A stretch of 58,635 nt of DNA from an uncultured Eubacteriales bacterium (GTDB lineage: Bacteria > Bacillota > Clostridia > Oscillospirales > Acutalibacteraceae): contig OMUY01000079.1 in NCBI GenBank assembly GCA_900314355.1, positions 1-58,635 on the forward strand, given 5' to 3'. Positions 53,076-58,635 of this stretch are shown here, one piece after another. The notes beneath the pieces were generated by a model. The model was not told where the DNA came from. It worked only from the letters and a program-made list of their open reading frames with translations, and did no database searches. Made by a program: the position numbers and the translations under genes. How positions within the stretch are numbered: the first letter of the stretch is position 1; every line of letters begins with the position of its first letter.

Positions 53076-53138
53076 TTTTCATCTCCTGAAATTCATCATA
53101 TTATTTTCCGAAATAAACTACATATTAAAAACCGCTTG

Positions 53139-53167
53139 TTTAAAATATATATTTTCTGTATTGACAA
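53139..53167 (-). promoter_or_regulatory. possible promoter of the ftsEX operon
   Basis: On the minus strand TTGTCA (53167-53162), 17 bases, TTTAAA (53144-53139). The match is modest. Confidence 0.35.
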
Positions 53168-53243
53168 ATCTGAAAATCAATTTATTTTAAGAATTAAAAT
53201 AACTTTTAAAAAAAGATATTTTAAAGCCCCTTTAAACCACAAA

Positions 53244-53274
53244 TGATACTACCATTTTATGATAGTATCATTTA
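53244..53274. repeat. inverted repeat between the PucR-type gene and ftsE
   Basis: AATGATACTA/TAGTATCATT, a perfect 10-bp stem with an 11-base loop. Without a U-run it is a poor terminator. It may end the regulator transcript or act as an operator for the ftsE promoter. Confidence 0.5.
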
Positions 53275-53328
53275 AATTAGCTAAAAATATGCAATTATAA
53301 TTCTGATAACGCATATTTATTGTCTGTG

Positions 53329-54417
53329 TCAAAGTCTGACCGGACGAGCGTCAAGATATTTCTTGACCATCAGCGCGACTTTGAAAACAATAGCGTCGTC
53401 AAATTCTCTTAAATCAAGACCTGTAAGCTTTCTGATTTTTTCAAGTCTGTAGACGAGAGTATTTCTGTGTACGAAAAGTTTTCTTGAAGTTTCCGACACG
53501 TTCAGATTGTTCTCGAAAAATTTCTGAATAGTGAAAAGTGTTTCGTTGTCAAGGCTTTCGATAGAACCTCTCTTGAATACTTCCTTTAAAAACGCCTCGC
53601 AGAGTGTCGTCGGAAGCTGATAGATAAGCCTCGCTATGCCGAGATTGTCGTAAGAAATAATCGTCTTTTCCGTGTCGAAAACTTTTCCGACCTCAAGAGC
53701 TACCTGCGACTCCTTGAACGACTGAGCGATTTCTTTTATTCCGGTGACGACAGTTCCGATGCCGACAAACGTATGAGTGAAATATTCAGAGCCGAAATTG
53801 TCGGCGATTGAAGTCGCGAGTTTTTCAAGATCTCTCGTATCCTGGTTCTGATGAACCTCCTTGACTATGGCGATGTCGGTGTCGGATACGTTTATTACGA
53901 AATCCTTTGACCTGTCGGGGAAAAGGGCCTGAATAGTGTCAAACGCCTGTGAATTGTCGACGCCGAGTATTCTGACAAGCAGAACGACTCTTGAAACGTC
54001 GTTTGAAAAATGAAGCTCCTTCGCTTTTATCGCTATGTCTCCGGGAAGAACATTGTCAAGCATTACGTTCTTAATAAAATGCGCCTTGTCGTATTTTTCA
54101 TCGTAATACTGCTTTATTGAACTGATTGTGGTGGAAAGAATACCGGCGTAGCTTGCGGCGAGGTCATCTGTTCCTTCCACAAAAATCGCGTATTCGGGAT
54201 GAACGGGCATTCCGAAAGTTTTGAATGTGTAGTTGTCCGCGGTTACAAACTCCGTCGAAGCGAAAACCTCGTCGAGAGAACCTGCCGGTCTGACTGTGCC
54301 TACAAGATTTAAGTCGCTGCACGCCAGAACGGCGCCGCTTTTGTCAACTATTCCTATAGTTCTGTTTACCGAGTCTTTTATCTGATGAATTACGCTCTGA
54401 AATAATGTGTTTGCCAT
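53329..54417 (-). CDS. PucR/CdaR-family transcriptional regulator
   Basis: 362 residues from ATG 54417, with GGGAG five bases upstream (an ATG seven codons earlier would place that site inside the gene). N-terminal sensor region (about 1-130), a GGDEF-like middle, and a C-terminal PucR-type helix-turn-helix (about 300-358: FFENNLNVSETSRKLFVHRN, then TLVYRLEKIRKLTGLDLR). The family responds to sugar acids, purines or amino acids. Here it is monocistronic and no target is obvious nearby. Confidence 0.88.
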   Translation of the reverse strand: MANTLFQSVIHQIKDSVNRTIGIVDKSGAVLACSDLNLVGTVRPAGSLDEVFASTEFVTADNYTFKTFGMPVHPEYAIFVEGTDDLAASYAGILSTTISSIKQYYDEKYDKAHFIKNVMLDNVLPGDIAIKAKELHFSNDVSRVVLLVRILGVDNSQAFDTIQALFPDRSKDFVINVSDTDIAIVKEVHQNQDTRDLEKLATSIADNFGSEYFTHTFVGIGTVVTGIKEIAQSFKESQVALEVGKVFDTEKTIISYDNLGIARLIYQLPTTLCEAFLKEVFKRGSIESLDNETLFTIQKFFENNLNVSETSRKLFVHRNTLVYRLEKIRKLTGLDLREFDDAIVFKVALMVKKYLDARPVRL

Positions 54418-54490
54418 AATTTCTCCCTTCGCCCTCATCGGAGCATATCTTAAAATAAGAAATTTAATCGCGTTTCATTTTGTCTTAATT

Positions 54491-54519
54491 ATTGTACACT
54501 ATACGAAAACAAAAATCAA
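54491..54519 (-). promoter_or_regulatory. promoter of the PucR-type regulator
   Basis: On the minus strand TTGATT (54519-54514), 17 bases, TACAAT (54496-54491). Confidence 0.65.
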
Positions 54520-54652
54520 GCAAAATATACAAAATTTTTATATATGTATTGTTGATAATTCCGAATGCAAAGAAAAACAGACCTCAAAAAAAAGTTTTTT
54601 TATAGATTTTATATAAACCATAAAGAAACTAGACGGCAAATATCCGGTTTGT

Positions 54653-54684
54653 AAAAAAAATCGGGGCTTATTTTACGGCCCCGA
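54653..54684 (-). terminator. terminator of glyS
   Basis: TCGGGGC/GCCCCGA, a 7-bp stem; eight Us follow on the minus strand. Confidence 0.85.
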
Positions 54685-54733
54685 ACTTATATTTTTGATA
54701 ATGTTAAGACGCCGATTTCCTGAAAAAAATTTA

Positions 54734-56119
54734 TTATTCGTATTTTATTTTTTCGGAAATGTAATCGGCGACCTCGTCAATAGGCATTCTGACCTGAGTC
54801 ATTGAATCCCTGTCTCTGACTGTTGCACAGTTGTCCTCGAGAGAATCAAAATCGAATGTCACGCAGAAAGGCGTTCCGATTTCATCTTCTCTTCTGTATC
54901 TTTTTCCTATGGATCCCGTTTCGTCAAAATCAGTCATAAATCTTGACTCGAGTTTTGAATATACTTTCTCAAAAGCGTCTTTTGAAAGCTTTTTTGAAAG
55001 GGGAAGAACAGCCGCTTTGTAAGGAGCTATTGAGGGAGCGAAATGAAGAACTACCCTCGTATCGTTTTTCTCTTTGTCGAGAACTTCTTCGTCGTACGCC
55101 TCGCATATAAGCGCCAAAACTGTTCTGTCCATTCCGTAAGTCGATTCGACTATGAACGGTATGTATTTTTCATTTGTGTCGGGATCGAGATATTCGAGTG
55201 ATTTTCCGGAATATTCCTGATGTCTTGAAAGATCGAAGTTCGTCCTGTTGTGGGTTCCGTTTATTTCTCCCCAGCCGAACGGGAAAAGAAATTCGATATC
55301 GCAGGCCGCTTTCGCGTAGTGGGCGAGCTTTTCGTGATCGTGATATCTGAGATGATCTTCTTTCAATCCTAAGCTCTCAAAGTAGCTTTTTCCGAATTTT
55401 TTGAAATACTCGTAAAATTCCTCATCCTGACCCTCTTTGCAGAAAGTCTGAAATTCCGCCTGCTCAAATTCTATTGTTCTGAATGTGAAGTTGCCGGGTG
55501 TTATTTCGTTTCTGAACGCCTTGCCTATCTGCCCTATGGAAAACGGGAGCTTCGCTCTCATAGACCTCTGAACGTTTAAAAAATTCACGTATTCGCCCTG
55601 AGCGTTTTCGGGACGAAGATAAATTACGGATTTCGCGTCGTTTGTAACGCCCCTGAACGTCTGGAACATCAGATTAAATTCTCTTATGTCGGTGAAATTA
55701 TGTTTGCCGCAGTTAGGGCATGGAATATGATGCTCTTTTATGAAATCAAACATCTGAGTTTTTGTCATGCCGTCGGCGTGAGCGTCGGGAAAAGCCGCGT
55801 CGATAATGTCGTCGGCTCTGAATCTCATTTTGCACTCTTTGCAGTCTATCAAAGGATCGGAGAACGACTGAACATGACCGGACGCCTCCCATACTCTCGG
55901 ATGCATTAAAATATCGGCGTCAACCTCGTACGCGTTGCTTCTTTCCTGGATAAATCTTTTTCTCCAAGTGTCTTTGACGTTGTTTTTCAGTCTCGTTCCG
56001 AGCGGACCGTAATCCCAAGTGTTTGCGAGACCGCCGTAAATTTCGCTGCCGGGAAATATAAAACCTCTGTTTTTGCAGAGAGCGACAATTTTTTCCATGC
56101 TTTTTTCAGTGTTTTCCAT
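54734..56119 (-). CDS. glyS: glycyl-tRNA synthetase, homodimeric type
   Basis: 461 residues of a class II synthetase. Motif 1 region has GFIFPGSEIYGG and DYGPLG, motif 2 FRNEITPGNFTFRTIEFEQAE (read as FRNE...FRT...EFEQAEF) and motif 3 GMDRTVLALI. The anticodon-binding domain holds APYKAAVLPLS. A Cys4-type pair (CKECKMRF and CPNCGKHN, about 93-140) may bind zinc. Being the single-chain eukaryote/Gram-positive type, it needs no beta subunit. The 60-odd-base leader is too short for a T-box. Confidence 0.97.
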   Translation of the reverse strand: MENTEKSMEKIVALCKNRGFIFPGSEIYGGLANTWDYGPLGTRLKNNVKDTWRKRFIQERSNAYEVDADILMHPRVWEASGHVQSFSDPLIDCKECKMRFRADDIIDAAFPDAHADGMTKTQMFDFIKEHHIPCPNCGKHNFTDIREFNLMFQTFRGVTNDAKSVIYLRPENAQGEYVNFLNVQRSMRAKLPFSIGQIGKAFRNEITPGNFTFRTIEFEQAEFQTFCKEGQDEEFYEYFKKFGKSYFESLGLKEDHLRYHDHEKLAHYAKAACDIEFLFPFGWGEINGTHNRTNFDLSRHQEYSGKSLEYLDPDTNEKYIPFIVESTYGMDRTVLALICEAYDEEVLDKEKNDTRVVLHFAPSIAPYKAAVLPLSKKLSKDAFEKVYSKLESRFMTDFDETGSIGKRYRREDEIGTPFCVTFDFDSLEDNCATVRDRDSMTQVRMPIDEVADYISEKIKYE

Positions 56120-56163
56120 GTGCCTTTTGTCCTCGTTGAAAAATTTTTGAATAATCTTATGAA

Positions 56164-56192
56164 ATTCTATATTAATTTAATTTATTTGTCAA
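56164..56192 (-). promoter_or_regulatory. promoter of glyS
   Basis: On the minus strand TTGACA (56192-56187), 17 bases, TAGAAT (56169-56164), the same sequence as the tRNA-Leu promoter core. Confidence 0.85.
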
Positions 56193-56360
56193 GGAGCAAT
56201 AATTTCATTTCATATTCAGTCTGTTTATAATTCTGTTTTCCCGATTTTTAACCGAATAAAAATCATTAAAAATAAAATTTCGGCAAAACCCCCAATTTTA
56301 CGAAAAAGTTGAATTTTCTTTACCGACAGCAAAATTTAATTTAGAAATTGATTTAAACTA

Positions 56361-56390
56361 TTGTATTTGCGCGATGAAAAATTATATAAT
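56361..56390 (+). promoter_or_regulatory. promoter of hsdM
   Basis: TTGTAT (56361-56366), 18 bases, TATAAT (56385-56390). This leaves a leader of about 175 bases with hairpins. Confidence 0.55.
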
Positions 56391-56450
56391 AATAAACAAA
56401 TGGTTAAGTTTAAAATATTAATTACGCGCGTATATACGTCTTGAGTTTCA

Positions 56451-56524
56451 AATCAGGCGCCGTCTTTTGATATTTTTGCGGACTGTCTGCCCGACGGCGT
56501 TATTCTGTCCTTTTTTGGGAACAG
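56451..56524 (+). repeat. hsdM leader hairpins, with the motif shared with 21543-21563
   Basis: AATCAGGCGCCGTCTTTTGATA (56451-56472; split: AATCAGGCGCC + GTCTTTTGATA) repeats the motif at 21543. CGCCGTC (56458-56464) pairs with GACGGCG (56493-56499). A second small hairpin CTGTCC-T6-GGGAACAG (56505-56524) follows. They could attenuate or stabilise the hsdM message. Confidence 0.45.
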
Positions 56525-56572
56525 AAAATCAGTATAATAAAAATAATATTATAATAGAATCGTAGGATAATT

Positions 56573-58635
56573 ATGAACAAACAGCAGTTGGCGGCTAAGA
56601 TTTGGGAATCCGCGAATAAAATGCGTTCCAAGATAGAAGCTAATGAATATAAAGATTATATTTTAGGATTTATTTTTTATAAATTCCTATCCGAAAAGGA
56701 AGTAAAGTATCTTAAAGAAAACGATTGGACCGACGACTATCTTCCCGAGCTTACCGAGGAAGATACCGAAACAGTCGAAAGCGTTCAAAAGAATTTGGGA
56801 TATTTCATCTCTTATGATAATCTTTTTTCAACCTGGCTCGAAAAAGGCAGAGATTTCAGCGTTCAGGATGTCCGTGACGCTCTTTCCGCTTTCAACCGTT
56901 TGATCAACGCAACTCATAAAAAAGTATTCGAGGGCATTTTTGACACTCTTCAGACAGGACTTTCAAAACTCGGCGACAGCGCCGCTTCTCAGTCAAAAGC
57001 TGTCAGAGACCTAATTCATTTGATTAAAGATATACCGATGGACGGTAAGCAGGATTACGATGTTCTCGGCTTTATCTATGAATATCTTATCGGCATGTTC
57101 GCGGCGAACGCCGGCAAAAAAGCCGGTGAGTTTTATACTCCTCACGAAGTGTCGCTTCTTATGTCTGAAATCGTCGCCGAACACTTAAAAGACAGGAATG
57201 AAATTAAAATATACGACCCGACAAGCGGTTCAGGTTCTTTGCTTATCAATATCGGTAAGAGCGTGGCTAAGTTTATCGATAATGAAAACAACATAAAATA
57301 TTATGCTCAGGAATTAAAGCGCAATACATATAACCTAACTCGTATGAATTTGGTTATGCGTGGTATTCTGCCCGATAACATTGTCACTCGCAACGGAGAT
57401 ACTTTGGAGGACGACTGGCCGTATTTCGATGAAAACGACCCGATTGGCACTTATGACCCGCTGTATGTCGATGCGGTAGTTTCTAATCCTCCTTATTCTC
57501 AGGCTTGGAATCCCGCCGATAAAGAAAATGACCCCCGATTTGCTCGTTTTGGTCTCGCGCCGAAAGGCAAAGCCGATTACGCGTTTTTACTGCACGACCT
57601 TTTTCATCTTAAAAGCGACGGTATTATGACTATTGTCCTTCCGCACGGCGTTTTGTTCAGAGGCGGCGAAGAAGGAGAAATACGCAAAAACCTGATTGAA
57701 CAGAATCACATTGACGCGATTATCGGATTGCCGGCAAATATATTCTACGGAACAGGCATTCCCACAATTATTATGGTTCTGAAACAGAAGCGGCCAAATA
57801 CTGATGTGCTTATCGTCGACGCTTCAAAAGGATTTGAAAAGGCAGGCAAAAACAATAAACTGCGCGCGTCCGATATTAAGAGAATTGTTGACGTCGTATC
57901 CGCCCGTGAAAGTATAGATAAATTTTCAAGAGCTGTCGCAAGGGATGAGATAAGGAAAAATGAATATAATCTCAACATACCGAGATATGTTGACTCGTCA
58001 GAAGCCGCCGAGTCCTGGGATATTTACGCTTCAATGTTCGGCGGAATTCCTCTTTCCGAATTAAACGAGCTCAAAGATTATTGGGCAGCTTTCCCGGAGC
58101 TTAAAACAGCGCTTTTTGAAAACACGTCTTCTTCTTATTGCGCCTTGAAGGTTGAAAACATTCAAAAGGCGGTAAATGAACATCCCGACATCGGCTCATT
58201 TGAGAAAAAATATCGTGACGCGTTCGGCGGATTTGACGATTTTCTTTATAATGAACTCATTGAGAAGATGAATACTTTGAATATTTCAAAAGCGGAAGCT
58301 GATATTTCCGCCGATATATTCGACCGTTTAAAAGATATTCCGCTTGTCGATAAGTATGAAGCCTATCAGCTTCTTGACGATACTTGGAAGAAAATCAGTG
58401 TCGATTTGGAAATAATTCAAACCGAAGGGTTTGAAGCAACTAAAAGAGTTGACCCCAATATGGTCATCAAGAAAAAGGACGGAAAAGAGCAAGAAGTTCA
58501 GGAGGGCTGGGTAGGTCGTATTATTCCGTTTGATTTGATTCAGGATACGCTTCTTGCTGATGACAGAGCCGCGTTAAAAGCGAAGGAAAACCGTTTGACT
58601 GAAATTGCTTCAGAATATGAGGAACTGTTTGATTC
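56573..58635 (+). CDS. hsdM: type I restriction-modification methylase subunit HsdM (3' end cut by window edge)
   Basis: At least 687 residues from ATG 56573 (AGGA upstream). An N-terminal HsdM helical domain (MNKQQLAAKIWESANKMRSK) precedes the N6-adenine methylase core: motif I region FYTPHEV...DPTSGSGSLLI and motif IV SNPPYS (about 304-309), with GLPANIFYGTGIPT after. Past 470 it carries a helical C-terminal region. It methylates the target adenine with HsdS and is the core of the restriction complex; hsdS and hsdR would be expected beyond the window. Open at the edge. Confidence 0.94.
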   Translation, partial: MNKQQLAAKIWESANKMRSKIEANEYKDYILGFIFYKFLSEKEVKYLKENDWTDDYLPELTEEDTETVESVQKNLGYFISYDNLFSTWLEKGRDFSVQDVRDALSAFNRLINATHKKVFEGIFDTLQTGLSKLGDSAASQSKAVRDLIHLIKDIPMDGKQDYDVLGFIYEYLIGMFAANAGKKAGEFYTPHEVSLLMSEIVAEHLKDRNEIKIYDPTSGSGSLLINIGKSVAKFIDNENNIKYYAQELKRNTYNLTRMNLVMRGILPDNIVTRNGDTLEDDWPYFDENDPIGTYDPLYVDAVVSNPPYSQAWNPADKENDPRFARFGLAPKGKADYAFLLHDLFHLKSDGIMTIVLPHGVLFRGGEEGEIRKNLIEQNHIDAIIGLPANIFYGTGIPTIIMVLKQKRPNTDVLIVDASKGFEKAGKNNKLRASDIKRIVDVVSARESIDKFSRAVARDEIRKNEYNLNIPRYVDSSEAAESWDIYASMFGGIPLSELNELKDYWAAFPELKTALFENTSSSYCALKVENIQKAVNEHPDIGSFEKKYRDAFGGFDDFLYNELIEKMNTLNISKAEADISADIFDRLKDIPLVDKYEAYQLLDDTWKKISVDLEIIQTEGFEATKRVDPNMVIKKKDGKEQEVQEGWVGRIIPFDLIQDTLLADDRAALKAKENRLTEIASEYEELFD

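Noticed and set aside
56120-56192. T-box riboswitch upstream of glyS
   Set aside because: The promoter lies only about 45-75 bases from the ATG; no specifier loop, T-box sequence or terminator/antiterminator fits in it.

Overview
The window is AT-rich DNA of a strictly anaerobic, low-GC Gram-positive bacterium. It most likely belongs to the Clostridia, and an Oscillospiraceae/Ruminococcaceae-type gut organism fits best. The reasons are: an HrcA/CIRCE-controlled hrcA-grpE-dnaK-dnaJ operon; a single-chain glycyl-tRNA synthetase; a small clostridial DUF6472-like Cys protein; a BspA-type LRR protein carrying a dockerin; a hybrid-cluster protein operon; a glycyl radical enzyme; and a three-gene FAD/DUF1667 glycerol-3-phosphate dehydrogenase set. 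The taxonomic placement is inference.

Layout. 1-2736 (minus): a truncated GH29 fucosidase and a secreted PHP-domain protein. 2849-6883: tRNA-Leu, then a GntR (YtrA-like)/ABC ATPase/permease operon with a clear operator. 6897-13092: an EF-G paralogue, a cyclophilin/DUF6472/M48-like/SecB-like operon, a DapA-family lyase and DusB. 13181-20803: tRNA-Val, a candidate structured RNA, and a redox/nitrosative-stress block. That block holds a DUF1858-DUF438-hemerythrin-PAS protein, a Crp/Fnr regulator and the operon DUF1858 - unknown - hcp - cupin - 2-hydroxyacid dehydrogenase - ferredoxin. The same palindrome (TGTTGT-N4-ACAACR) sits about 42 bp upstream of two of its promoters, so one regulator probably controls the whole block. 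21068-24089 is a decaying segment: a truncated ROK repressor, intact ada, alkA with a nonsense codon and a frameshift, and a frameshifted and truncated flavin-binding protein.

24213-29750: an NAD-dependent epimerase-like protein, then a compact operon of radical-SAM activase, glycyl radical enzyme and FGGY sugar kinase, which looks like an unassigned sugar/polyol catabolic route. 29783-32608: an orphan membrane-anchored protein bracketed by 98-bp direct repeats, and a second GH29-like protein lacking conserved active-site histidines. 32622-37165 (minus): the GlpA-like/FAD/DUF1667 operon, a PHP phosphoesterase and a Cys-cluster protein. 37297-46511: a heterodimeric ABC exporter and the heat-shock operon. 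46536-53075 (minus): the LRR-dockerin protein and a cell-wall operon ftsE-ftsX-M23-S41. In that operon FtsE has a long acidic tail and no canonical start codon, and the S41 protein has lost its catalytic dyad. 53329-58635: a PucR/CdaR-type regulator, glyS, and a truncated type I restriction-modification hsdM.

The strongest candidates for something undescribed are the glycyl radical enzyme/kinase operon, the palindrome-defined hcp regulon with its unknown 192-residue member, and the altered FtsEX-M23-pseudoprotease module.
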